Positions 1 through 6,771 of a stretch of 13,280 nucleotides of DNA are shown here, piece after piece. Origin of the DNA: an uncultured Alphaproteobacteria bacterium (lineage in GTDB: Bacteria > Pseudomonadota > Alphaproteobacteria > CAAHEQ01 > UBA3637); NCBI GenBank assembly GCA_944391545.1, contig CALXTZ010000033.1, positions 1 through 13,280 on the forward strand. Reading direction: 5' to 3'. The notes under the pieces were generated by a model. It had not been told where the DNA came from, did no database searches, and worked only from the letters and a program-made list of their open reading frames with translations. How positions within the stretch are numbered: the stretch's first letter is position 1; each line of letters starts with the position of its first letter. The position numbers and the translations under genes were made by a program.

Positions 1-1305
1 ATCCGTAATCCAGCAGAAAATAAATTGATTGGCGTCGATTAATCCCAGTTCTTCACCCAAAGCGGTTCGAACACGGCCGGCAAATTTCGCCGTTTTCAAT
101 CCTTTTCCGGCAACAAAGAACACAACATCGCCGTCTTTAACGTCATTGACTTGTTTGATTTGTTCAATGCGTTCCGGATTTAAGTTCTTTGCAACGGGGC
201 CTTTGGTGCCGTCATTCGTAAAGCTGATATACGCCAGTCCGCCGAAGCCTTCTTCTTTTGCCCAATTGCCGAGTTTGTCAAACCACGAACGCGGTTTATC
301 GGCCGCGCCGGGCGCTTTGATGGAACGAATGAACGCGCCGTCTGCGACCATTTTGGCAAAAATACCGAAATCGGAATCGCGGAACACTTCCGTGACATCC
401 TTAATCAACAACGGGTTACGCAAATCCGGTTTGTCTGTCCCGTACGTTAACATGGCTTCATCAAACGGAATTTCGCGGAACGGGCAGGCTGACACCGTGC
501 GAGCGCCTGCAAATTCTTGGAAAGCGCCGTGAATAACGGGTGCGACGGCATCAAAAATATCTTGTTGCGTTACAAAAGACATTTCAATGTCCAGCTGATA
601 AAATTCGCCGGGACTACGGTCGGCGCGGCTGTCTTCATCACGGAAACAGGGCGCAATTTGGAAATACCGGTCGAACCCGGAAACCATCAAGAGTTGTTTA
701 AATTGTTGCGGCGCTTGCGGCAACGCGTAAAATTGACCCGGATGCAAGCGGCTCGGCACCAAAAAGTCACGCGCACCTTCCGGCGACGAAGCCGTTAAAA
801 TCGGCGTTTGATATTCTGTAAAGCCCTGTGCCCACATGCGTTCCCGCAAAGACCGAATAAAATTGGAACGCAAAACAATGTTGGCATGCGCTTTTTCACG
901 ACGCAAATCCAAAAAACGATACGTTAAGCGTTGTTCTTCGGATAAATCAGCTGCATCGCCATTCACTTGCATCGGCAAAACATCCGCTTCGCCCAAAACT
1001 TCAATGTCTTCAATGGCGACTTCAATGTGGCCGGTCGGCAGCTTTTCGTTTACCGTATTACCTTCGCGCAATAACACTTTTCCATCCACGCGAATAACGC
1101 TTTCGGGACGGACTTTCTCCAGCTTGGCAAAGCAAGGCGAAGACGTATCCACAACGCATTGCGTCAAACCGTAATGATCGCGCAGGTCAATAAACAATAA
1201 ATTACCGTGGTCGCGTTTGGAATGAACCCATCCGGATAAACGAACTTGTTTGCCGGCATCTTCAGCCCGAAGCGCGGCGCAGGTATGTGTTCTGTATGTA
1301 TGCAT
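1..1305 (-). CDS. aspS: Aspartyl-tRNA synthetase, N-terminal 435 residues (3' end outside window)
   Basis: This class IIb synthetase charges tRNA-Asp in the cytoplasm. The frame is open from the ATG at 1305 to the window edge, giving 435 residues of the roughly 590 usual for bacterial AspRS, so the C-terminal catalytic part with motif 3 is missing only because the window ends. Visible in order: an N-terminal OB-fold anticodon-binding domain (SGWVHSKRDHG, then LLFIDLRDHYGLTQCVV), the hinge and class II core entry (YRFLDLRRE), the ASSPEGARDFLVPSR substrate segment, the QAPQQFKQLLM stretch, motif 2 (FRDEDSRADRSPGEF), and the start of the bacterial insertion domain. The wording of these motifs is typical of alphaproteobacterial AspRS. 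The start is supported by AGGA at 1313-1316, seven bases upstream. The gene is preceded by its own promoter and a T-box-like leader, so tRNA-Asp charging probably controls its expression. Confidence 0.97.
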   Translation of the reverse strand, partial: MHTYRTHTCAALRAEDAGKQVRLSGWVHSKRDHGNLLFIDLRDHYGLTQCVVDTSSPCFAKLEKVRPESVIRVDGKVLLREGNTVNEKLPTGHIEVAIEDIEVLGEADVLPMQVNGDAADLSEEQRLTYRFLDLRREKAHANIVLRSNFIRSLRERMWAQGFTEYQTPILTASSPEGARDFLVPSRLHPGQFYALPQAPQQFKQLLMVSGFDRYFQIAPCFRDEDSRADRSPGEFYQLDIEMSFVTQQDIFDAVAPVIHGAFQEFAGARTVSACPFREIPFDEAMLTYGTDKPDLRNPLLIKDVTEVFRDSDFGIFAKMVADGAFIRSIKAPGAADKPRSWFDKLGNWAKEEGFGGLAYISFTNDGTKGPVAKNLNPERIEQIKQVNDVKDGDVVFFVAGKGLKTAKFAGRVRTALGEELGLIDANQFIFCWITD

Positions 1306-1493
1306 TTTTTAATCCTTTTGTTTTGTTTAAGTGTAAGGGCGAATTTCGTTCGCGGTGCCACCTTACTTTACGGTCTTGAATAATCGCAACCGCCTTAAAA
1401 CGCGCTGTAACGGGCACACCCGGAAAGGTCTAATCAGAGCTTTGCACTCCTTTCTTCTTTCGGCTCCGCTGTGTCGGCAGCATCTCGGCCTTT
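1306..1493 (-). ncRNA. T-box-like leader (tRNA-sensing riboswitch) of aspS
   Basis: Seen in the minus-strand leader: GUAAGG (1366-1361), the seven-base bulge UGGCACC (1360-1354), GCGAA (1353-1349), loop CGAAA, UUCGC (1343-1339) and CCUUAC (1338-1333). The two helices pair perfectly around the bulge, which is the exact architecture of the T-box antiterminator/antisequestrator. The bulge start UGGC complements a tRNA 3' end GCCA, and tRNA-Asp has discriminator G73. Upstream, at 1422-1406, is CGGG-UGUG-CCCG followed by UUACA, resembling the conserved CCGUUA-containing stem II region of T-boxes. AAAGG (1493-1489) can pair with CCUUU (1428-1424) as the base of a short stem I. Inside it a hairpin GCUG/CAGC presents loop CCGACA, which contains the Asp codon GAC (1475-1473) followed by A, a plausible specifier. 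Stem I does not match the canonical long form, so that part is tentative. No U-run terminator follows, which points to translational control. Confidence 0.75.
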
Positions 1494-1499
1494 GGTTTG

Positions 1500-1528
1500 C
1501 TTATACACCAAACGAATAGCTTTGGCAA
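1500..1528 (-). promoter_or_regulatory. Sigma-70-type promoter of aspS and its leader
   Basis: On the minus strand, -35 TTGCCA (1528-1523) and -10 TATAAG (1505-1500) are separated by exactly 17 bases, so transcription should start near 1493. That start coincides with the first base of the short stem AAAGG/CCUUU at the foot of the T-box-like leader. The -35 element lies only four bases beyond the stop codon of the upstream phosphoglycerol transferase gene. aspS can therefore be transcribed on its own as well as by readthrough. Confidence 0.6.
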
Positions 1529-1531
1529 GTA

Positions 1532-2965
1532 TTATTCTTGAATGCCGCACAAAGAACGGTACAAAATCGATTTGCTTTCAATCAGGCGATCGATTTGTTC
1601 GGGCGGTTGTTTTTCCAAAAGCGTTTTTTCATCGGACAAAAGCGATGTTCCTAATCCGAACCGATGGCGGGGAACAAACGCACCGACACTTTCCAATATC
1701 GTCGGTGCCATATCGTACATGGCCCATCGCCGCTGTGTCCGTTCGGGAGCCGTGACGGGATTAATCAGAATAAAAAGCGCTTCTCGCCGGTTCTTCTCCA
1801 AAGCTGCCCGCTTATCGGCATATTTGTCGGCGCCCCATGCCAAATGGTCTCCGGTCAAAATAAGGGTCGTGTTCGCGGCAAAAGGCTGCTTTTGAACCCA
1901 TTTGACAAAATCCGTTACAATCAGGTTTGTGCAGTGAACGACGTTGTTAAACATGTCTTCATCAACAATCGGACAAGCCGGGTCTAAATATCCTTCCGGC
2001 GGATGCATGTCAAGCGTTAAAATACCCATGAAAAAAGGTTGTCCCGATGAAGATAAACGCGTTAATTCCTGTCGGGCGCGTTCGAATAAAACGCGATCCT
2101 TCAATCCCCACTCCGAACCCATGTCCGAGGGATCAACCGTCTCTCTGGCTTCGATCGGGAAATCAAGAACGGCATCAAAGCCGTGGTCTTTCAGAAAAAC
2201 TTCTTTGTTGGCGTAAGAAGCGTCGGATCCCATTAAAAACGTTAACGTATATCCGTTTTGTTTAAAAATTTCCGTAACCGCCGTCACGTTCGGCAAAAAG
2301 GTCGCAAACTGAACGGTTTTCGTGCTTAAAGACTTCAGCGGCAGGCCGCATAAGCCGGCGACCATGCTGGCGCTTGTCCATTGTGTTCCGACGGACGGGT
2401 AATACCCCCTGAAAGAATAATTTTCATCAGCCAGCTTTTGTAAATCGGGAATCAGGTTTTGCCCGTTCGTCCCCGTAAAGGCAAACGTGTTTTCCATTGA
2501 CTCCATCATGACATAAATAACGTTGCGCTTTTGCGTCGGAAAGCGAATGTTCGACGGATCGGGCCGGACATAATTTTCTTCGTAAAACAAAGTCGGTTTG
2601 CCGAAAATCTGATGATACCAGTCGACTAAATTAAAATGGAAATGAAAAGAGGCAATTACAAAAATAAAAAATGAAAAAAGCAACGCTTTTTTGTGTCGAT
2701 CGGTCCAGGCTTTAAAAGAGGCGGGGCCTAAAACGGGAAGGATGAGCCAAAGAAGCGTGAGCGTCAAAGACAAAAAGCCCAATTCCTTTAAAAGCAATGA
2801 AAATACTTTCGGGTTAATGCCCGACCAAGGTGTGTTTAAATGGAACAGGATTTGATCTAACGAGACCTGTCCGTAATGCCAAGTGATCCAAAACGGGAAA
2901 AAGAATAAAACGGATAACAGGAACAGCCCTAAAAAATATAAAACGGAAGAAAGTGATTTTTTCAT
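1532..2965 (-). CDS. OpgB/LTA-synthase-like membrane phosphoglycerol transferase (alkaline phosphatase superfamily)
   Basis: The 477-residue protein is predicted to sit in the inner membrane with its catalytic domain outside. N-terminal hydrophobic segments lie at about residues 8-28, 53-80 and 94-110. A sulfatase-fold domain follows, with metal and catalytic residues recognisable as E155 (YVMMES), the nucleophile T197 (GTQWTSASM, as in OpgB GT-WT), the WGLKD segment (286-290), H321 (LDMHPP) and D373-H374 (LTGDHLAWG). Family members transfer phosphoglycerol from phosphatidylglycerol to osmoregulated periplasmic glucans or other envelope polymers. The GT-WT nucleophile context favours OpgB-like over true LTA synthases, but the acceptor is unknown. 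A weak AGG precedes the ATG. It lies 46 bases after the DUF3108 gene on the same strand and before the aspS promoter, so the two envelope genes probably form one transcript. Confidence 0.85.
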   Translation of the reverse strand: MKKSLSSVLYFLGLFLLSVLFFFPFWITWHYGQVSLDQILFHLNTPWSGINPKVFSLLLKELGFLSLTLTLLWLILPVLGPASFKAWTDRHKKALLFSFFIFVIASFHFHFNLVDWYHQIFGKPTLFYEENYVRPDPSNIRFPTQKRNVIYVMMESMENTFAFTGTNGQNLIPDLQKLADENYSFRGYYPSVGTQWTSASMVAGLCGLPLKSLSTKTVQFATFLPNVTAVTEIFKQNGYTLTFLMGSDASYANKEVFLKDHGFDAVLDFPIEARETVDPSDMGSEWGLKDRVLFERARQELTRLSSSGQPFFMGILTLDMHPPEGYLDPACPIVDEDMFNNVVHCTNLIVTDFVKWVQKQPFAANTTLILTGDHLAWGADKYADKRAALEKNRREALFILINPVTAPERTQRRWAMYDMAPTILESVGAFVPRHRFGLGTSLLSDEKTLLEKQPPEQIDRLIESKSILYRSLCGIQE

Positions 2966-3011
2966 GATATGCCTGCTTTGATCCTAACGGTAACATTAAA
3001 TTTGGAAAAGT

Positions 3012-3689
3012 TCAATGAACTTTTGTCAACAAAACGGTAATCGTACCGAACAGAGCCGTTTCAAACTCGCCGCGAACCAAAAGGGCGTGTCGGGCGGTAT
3101 TTGTTGATTGAAACCACAAACGCAGCGGCGGATTTTCTTTTGGCCCCGTACGTTCAAAGAACCATCCTTTTTTCTTGCCGGCCAGGATGTCAATCTGAAG
3201 CGTGTATTTATCCGCAGCCCCTTGAAACGGCGCGTCGGACCGCGGTAATTGTTCTTTGCCCAGATAAGTGAACGTTAATAACAAAACACGCTTGCCGTCC
3301 CAAACGGTGTAAGTCATTGTCGGCGGAATCGGCGGTTGCCTTGTCATCAACGCCCAAACAACTGCTTGGTAGTCAAAATGTTCCGGATAATTTGAAAAAT
3401 CGATGATTCTTTCGTTGCCTTTGCGGGTCATCATGGAATAAACGGGCGTGAAAGAGTCTTTTCGGCCCTGCGTGAAAAAGCGTTGGCGGCTGTCCATAAA
3501 CAATCCCAAAAGGCCTTTTGTTTGCGTGGCGGTTTGAATGGTATAAGTTTCGGGCGCTTCCGAGACCTGCATGGTTGCTTCAAGCAGATTTAAACCCATG
3601 GCATAAGCTTGATAAGTTGCGGTCAGAGGCGCGGCAGCCTGCACGACAGAGGCTGTCAAAAGGATTAAAACAAAAATATACGTTCGCAT
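3012..3689 (-). CDS. DUF3108 family exported protein
   Basis: This family of unknown function is common in Proteobacteria, and its members are secreted to the periplasm. I prefer the ATG at 3689, which begins directly with a signal peptide (MRTYIFVLILLTASVVQAAA, cleavage after the Ala cluster). The frame extends upstream to another ATG at 3722, which would add eleven mostly charged residues. AT-rich -10-like sequence lies just before 3722, so a transcript starting there would leave almost no leader for that ATG. Neither start has a convincing Shine-Dalgarno sequence. The mature part is rich in beta-strand pattern, with the family's hallmark order: YQAYAMGLNLLEATMQV near the N-terminus, TKGLLGLFMDSRQRF, a central YTVWDGKRVLLLTF segment, and FQSTNTARHALLVRGE near the C-terminus. 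It precedes the phosphoglycerol transferase gene on the same strand, suggesting an envelope role. Confidence 0.82.
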   Translation of the reverse strand: MRTYIFVLILLTASVVQAAAPLTATYQAYAMGLNLLEATMQVSEAPETYTIQTATQTKGLLGLFMDSRQRFFTQGRKDSFTPVYSMMTRKGNERIIDFSNYPEHFDYQAVVWALMTRQPPIPPTMTYTVWDGKRVLLLTFTYLGKEQLPRSDAPFQGAADKYTLQIDILAGKKKGWFFERTGPKENPPLRLWFQSTNTARHALLVRGEFETALFGTITVLLTKVH

Positions 3690-3753
3690 GGGGTTGTTCT
3701 TTTTATCGTTTTCTTTTACCATAACGGAATATTATTTTAGAAAAGGATAAAAA

Positions 3754-4863
3754 ATGCAACCGACTCTTATTATCATCATTGGTGTTTTGTGCGTTAATTT
3801 GATTTTGCTGATGTACGTGATGGTTCGGCTTTCCCAAGCCGGGCGCGTCTCTGCGGAATTAGAGCGATTGGAACGCAATAACAAAGAAGATTCGGGGCTG
3901 TTGCGTCAAGAATTGAATGCCAGTCTGTTGGGATTTAACAACGCGATTCGTCAATCTGTGGAATCGCAATTGGACAAGATGCGGGCAACGGTGGATGAAA
4001 AATTGCAAACGACATTGGAAAAACGCATCGGCGAATCCTTTTCTCAAGTCAGCGAACGGTTGGAAAAAGTCCATCAGGGGTTAGGAGAAATGCAAAACCT
4101 GGCGATGGGCGTCGGAGATTTAAAACGGGTGCTGACGAATGTAAAAAGCCGCGGCGTGTGGGGCGAAGTTCAGTTGGGGGCGTTGTTGGAACAAATGCTG
4201 TCTCCGGATCAGTATCAAAAGAATGTGAAAATCAAAGAAGGCACAACCGAAGTCGTCGAATATTGTGTGTGTCTGCCGGACGGGCTTATTCCGATTGATG
4301 CCAAGTTTCCATATGAAGATTATGAACGGTTGATTGAAGCGTCGGATAAAGGCGATGCGGCGGCTGTGGAAGTGTCGGCTTTGGAGTTGGAACGGCGTAT
4401 TAAATTAGAGGCCAAACGGATTTCGGACAAATACATCAGCGTGCCGAAAACGACGGACTTTGCCATTATGTTTTTGCCGACGGAAGGCCTTTACGCCGAA
4501 GTTATGCGCCGGCCCGGGTTGTCCGCCGAAGTTCAACATAGATTCAAAATTACAATCACGGGGCCCAGTACTTTGGGTGCCTTTCTGACCAGCCTGCAAA
4601 TGGGATTTCGAACGCTTGCCATTCAAAAACGTTCCGGCGAAGTGTGGCAGGCTTTGGGTGAAGCACGCAGTGAATTTGAAAAGTACGGAGCTTGGGTCGA
4701 AAAAGTTAAAAAGAATATCGAAGCGGCCGGTAAAACATTGGACGAAGCCGGTACGCGGACACGGGCCATTGAACGTAAATTGCGTGATGTCGGGGAACAT
4801 GTAACGGATAAAACGGTTGAACATCCGTCGGTTGAAATCAACAATTCCGGCTTACTTGCTTGA
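3754..4863 (+). CDS. rmuC: RmuC family DNA recombination/genome maintenance protein
   Basis: RmuC proteins limit inversion and rearrangement at short inverted repeats. They have a PD-(D/E)XK-like nuclease-type core, but their biochemical activity is not settled. The 369-residue protein has an N-terminal membrane anchor (residues 4-24), a long coiled coil of heptad-like Leu/Glu/Lys pattern (about 28-110), and then the RmuC domain. Its signature segments are RGVWGEVQLGALLEQ (133-147), the IDAKFPYEDY motif (181-190) and, further on, TDFAIMFLPTEGLYAEV and GPSTLGAFLTSLQMGF. A second coiled coil closes the protein. The ATG at 3754 is supported by AAGGA at 3743-3747, six bases upstream. It is divergent from the DUF3108 gene across a gap of 31-64 bases. 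It is separated from pyrG by 162 bases holding a new promoter, so it is probably a single-gene unit. Confidence 0.93.
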   Translation: MQPTLIIIIGVLCVNLILLMYVMVRLSQAGRVSAELERLERNNKEDSGLLRQELNASLLGFNNAIRQSVESQLDKMRATVDEKLQTTLEKRIGESFSQVSERLEKVHQGLGEMQNLAMGVGDLKRVLTNVKSRGVWGEVQLGALLEQMLSPDQYQKNVKIKEGTTEVVEYCVCLPDGLIPIDAKFPYEDYERLIEASDKGDAAAVEVSALELERRIKLEAKRISDKYISVPKTTDFAIMFLPTEGLYAEVMRRPGLSAEVQHRFKITITGPSTLGAFLTSLQMGFRTLAIQKRSGEVWQALGEARSEFEKYGAWVEKVKKNIEAAGKTLDEAGTRTRAIERKLRDVGEHVTDKTVEHPSVEINNSGLLA

Positions 4864-4878
4864 TTTAATTTTTTTTAT

Positions 4879-4907
4879 TTGCTTTTTGGGGCATAATCAC
4901 GTATTAA
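4879..4907 (+). promoter_or_regulatory. Candidate promoter of pyrG leader
   Basis: TTGCTT (4879-4884) and TATTAA (4902-4907) are separated by 17 bases within an AT-rich stretch just after the rmuC stop codon. A transcript would start near 4914 and carry a leader of about 110 bases before the pyrG ATG. The -10 hexamer is imperfect, and CATAAT at 4892-4897 is an alternative -10 without a well placed -35. Confidence 0.4.
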
Positions 4908-4935
4908 AGAAAAAACAAAAGGGAGCGAATCCATT

Positions 4936-5013
4936 ATGCTTTATTTGAATCAAAAAACGCGGAGGGAAATCGGAAAGCCTTCGGCGTCTTTTTTTGTATG
5001 TATTGACAGATAA
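4936..5013 (+). CDS. Possible 25-codon leader peptide upstream of pyrG
   Basis: A short frame begins with ATG at 4936, preceded by GGGAG (4921-4925) at a spacing of ten bases. It ends at TAA 5011-5013, inside the AAGGAGA Shine-Dalgarno of pyrG. The predicted product starts MLYLNQKTRREIG and resembles nothing I know. The terminator-like hairpin lies entirely inside this frame, so ribosome movement through it would open the hairpin, and termination at the TAA could couple translation to pyrG. This is the geometry of an attenuator, but a frame this short can occur by chance. Confidence 0.25.
   Translation: MLYLNQKTRREIGKPSASFFVCIDR
4957..4995 (+). terminator. Terminator-like hairpin in pyrG leader (possible attenuator)
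   Basis: ACGC-GGAGG (4957-4965) pairs with CCTTC-G-GCGT (4978-4987) with one bulged G and a 12-base loop, and T7 follows at 4989-4995. It stands 30 bases upstream of the pyrG ATG and downstream of the candidate promoter. It would therefore stop transcripts before the gene unless readthrough occurs. It may instead simply terminate rmuC transcripts or a small RNA of about 80 nucleotides. Confidence 0.5.
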
Positions 5014-5025
5014 GGAGAATCGGCA

Positions 5026-6666
5026 ATGACAAGATATGTGTTCATTTTGGGCGGTGTTGTTTCAAGCTTGGGAAAAGGCATCGCTTCGGCGGCAATCGGT
5101 TCTTTGCTTCAGGCGCGCGGCTATAAAGTGCGGATGCGTAAAATGGATCCTTATTTAAACATCGATCCGGGAACGATGAGCCCTTATCAACACGGGGAAG
5201 TTTTTGTGACCGACGACGGAGCCGAAACGGATTTGGATCTCGGTCATTATGAGCGGTTTGTCGGTGTTTCCTGTCATAAAACGGACAGTGTGTCGGGCGG
5301 CAAAATTTATTACAATGTTTTGACCAAAGAGCGCAAAGGCGAATATCTGGGTGCGACGGTTCAAATGATCCCGCATGTGACGGATGAACTGAAGCGCTTT
5401 ATTAAATCCGATTTAACGGACGAAGATTTTGTTTTGTATGAAGTCGGCGGAACGGTCGGCGACATTGAAGGAACTTTGTTTTTGGAAGCCATTCGCCAGT
5501 TTTCCAACGAAGTCGGTCGGGAAAATTGTTGTTTTGTGTATTTGACATTGTTGCCCTTTATCGAAACGGCCGGAGAGTTGAAAACAAAGCCGACGCAACA
5601 GGCTGTGAAAAAGTTGTTGGAATCCGGTATTCAGGCGGACGTTTTGTTGTGCCGCAGCAAGATGGAAATTCCGGCGGAAGAGCGGCGGAAACTCGGGCTG
5701 TTTTGCAACGTATCCAAAGATGATGTCGTGGCAGCATTGGACGTGGACAATATTTATAAAATTCCGCTGTCTTATCATGAACAAGGGTTGGATACGCAGG
5801 TTTTAAAACATTTCGGATTGTATGAGACCGCGCCGGAACCGGATTTGACAAAATGGCGGGAAATTATTGATACGATGACGCATTTTGAACACCATGTGGA
5901 CATCGCCGTTGTCGGGAAATATTGCGGATTGCCGGATGCTTACAAATCTTTGCGCGAAGCTTTGGTTCATGCGGGCATTGCCAATAAAACAAAGGTCAAA
6001 ATTGATTGGGTGGACAGCGAAACATTGGAACCCATGACGGATGAGCAGGTTGCTGATCGCTTGAAATCTTATCATGCGATTTTAGTGCCGGGCGGTTTCG
6101 GTTTCCGCGGCATAGAAGGTAAAATTAAGGCAATTACCTATGCGCGTACGCACCATGTTCCTTTCTTCGGAATTTGTCTCGGGATGCAGATGGCCGTTAT
6201 TGAAGCGTGCCGGAACTTGTTGGGGATAACGGATGCGAATTCGGCTGAATTTACAAATGCGTGTACAGCTGTTATCAACCGCATGAAAGTGTGGGAAAAG
6301 GATGGTCAGAAAATGATCCGTCCCGAAGAAGGCGATATGGGTGGAACGATGCGGTTGGGCGCTTATCCGGCCGTGTTGAAGGAAGGGTCTTTGGCCGAAC
6401 GAATTTACGGTGCTTCGACCATTCAAGAACGGCATCGCCATCGCTATGAAATGGATATTTCGTATGAACAGGCGTTGGCCGAAAAAGGATTTATTATTTC
6501 CGGCAAGTCGCCGGACGGGTTGTTGCCGGAAATCGTGGAAATCCCGGCACATCCGTTCTTTATTGCCGGCCAATTCCATCCGGAATTTAAATCCAAGCCG
6601 TTTGCGCCGGCGCCGTTGTTCCGCGCATTTGTCCAGGCGGCAATGAAGCAGGCTGATTTGCTTTGA
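5026..6666 (+). CDS. pyrG: CTP synthase
   Basis: This enzyme amidates UTP to CTP with glutamine and ATP, the last step of de novo pyrimidine nucleotide synthesis, in the cytosol. At 546 residues it has the normal length. The synthetase half starts with the P-loop-type segment GGVVSSLGKGIASAAIG (9-25), followed by KMDPYLNIDPGTMSP and the UTP/CTP-site region GGTVGDIEGTLFLEAIRQF (141-159). The class I glutaminase half has the oxyanion strand PGGFGFRG (355-362), nucleophile C384 in FFGICLGMQ, the HRHRYE allosteric/GTP-lid motif (470-475) and the remaining triad members H518 and E520 in GQFHPEF. All catalytic residues are present. AAGGAGA (5012-5018) sits seven bases before the ATG. A hairpin followed by T7 in the leader suggests premature termination as a control point, and a strong terminator follows the stop codon. 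Confidence 0.99.
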   Translation: MTRYVFILGGVVSSLGKGIASAAIGSLLQARGYKVRMRKMDPYLNIDPGTMSPYQHGEVFVTDDGAETDLDLGHYERFVGVSCHKTDSVSGGKIYYNVLTKERKGEYLGATVQMIPHVTDELKRFIKSDLTDEDFVLYEVGGTVGDIEGTLFLEAIRQFSNEVGRENCCFVYLTLLPFIETAGELKTKPTQQAVKKLLESGIQADVLLCRSKMEIPAEERRKLGLFCNVSKDDVVAALDVDNIYKIPLSYHEQGLDTQVLKHFGLYETAPEPDLTKWREIIDTMTHFEHHVDIAVVGKYCGLPDAYKSLREALVHAGIANKTKVKIDWVDSETLEPMTDEQVADRLKSYHAILVPGGFGFRGIEGKIKAITYARTHHVPFFGICLGMQMAVIEACRNLLGITDANSAEFTNACTAVINRMKVWEKDGQKMIRPEEGDMGGTMRLGAYPAVLKEGSLAERIYGASTIQERHRHRYEMDISYEQALAEKGFIISGKSPDGLLPEIVEIPAHPFFIAGQFHPEFKSKPFAPAPLFRAFVQAAMKQADLL

Positions 6667-6669
6667 GAT

Positions 6670-6700
6670 AAAAAACGCTCCGAAATCGGGGCGTTTTTTT
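6670..6700 (+). terminator. Intrinsic terminator of pyrG
   Basis: Three bases after the pyrG stop, AACGC-T-CCG pairs with CGG-G-GCGTT (including one U-G pair) around an AAAT loop. An A-run flanks it on the left and T7 on the right, so the stem can extend by A-U pairs and could work in both directions. It isolates pyrG from the downstream channel gene. Confidence 0.9.
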
Positions 6701-6710
6701 ATGTTAATGC

Positions 6711-6739
6711 TTGATTTATGACGTATTTGTCCATATACT
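6711..6739 (+). promoter_or_regulatory. Promoter of the MscS-family channel gene
   Basis: TTGATT (6711-6716) and TATACT (6734-6739) are separated by exactly 17 bases, directly after the pyrG terminator. Transcription should start near 6746, leaving about 26 bases before the ATG at 6772. Confidence 0.65.
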
Positions 6740-6771
6740 GACTGTCATGGAAAATAAAAAAGGGGTTCATC

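Noticed and set aside
29..532. Plus-strand frame of 167 codons over the left edge
   Set aside because: It is antisense to aspS, whose continuous reading frame carries clear class II synthetase motifs; no recognisable protein or ribosome site.
4405..4824. Minus-strand frame of 139 codons within rmuC
   Set aside because: Shadow of the rmuC coding frame; composition is Phe/Pro-rich antisense translation without motifs.
5003..5008. Perfect TTGACA -35 hexamer just before pyrG
   Set aside because: A -10 at normal spacing would fall on the pyrG start codon and has no match; it is also part of the leader frame.
6082..6579. Minus-strand frame of 165 codons within pyrG
   Set aside because: Shadow of pyrG, which is fully conserved here including the glutaminase triad.
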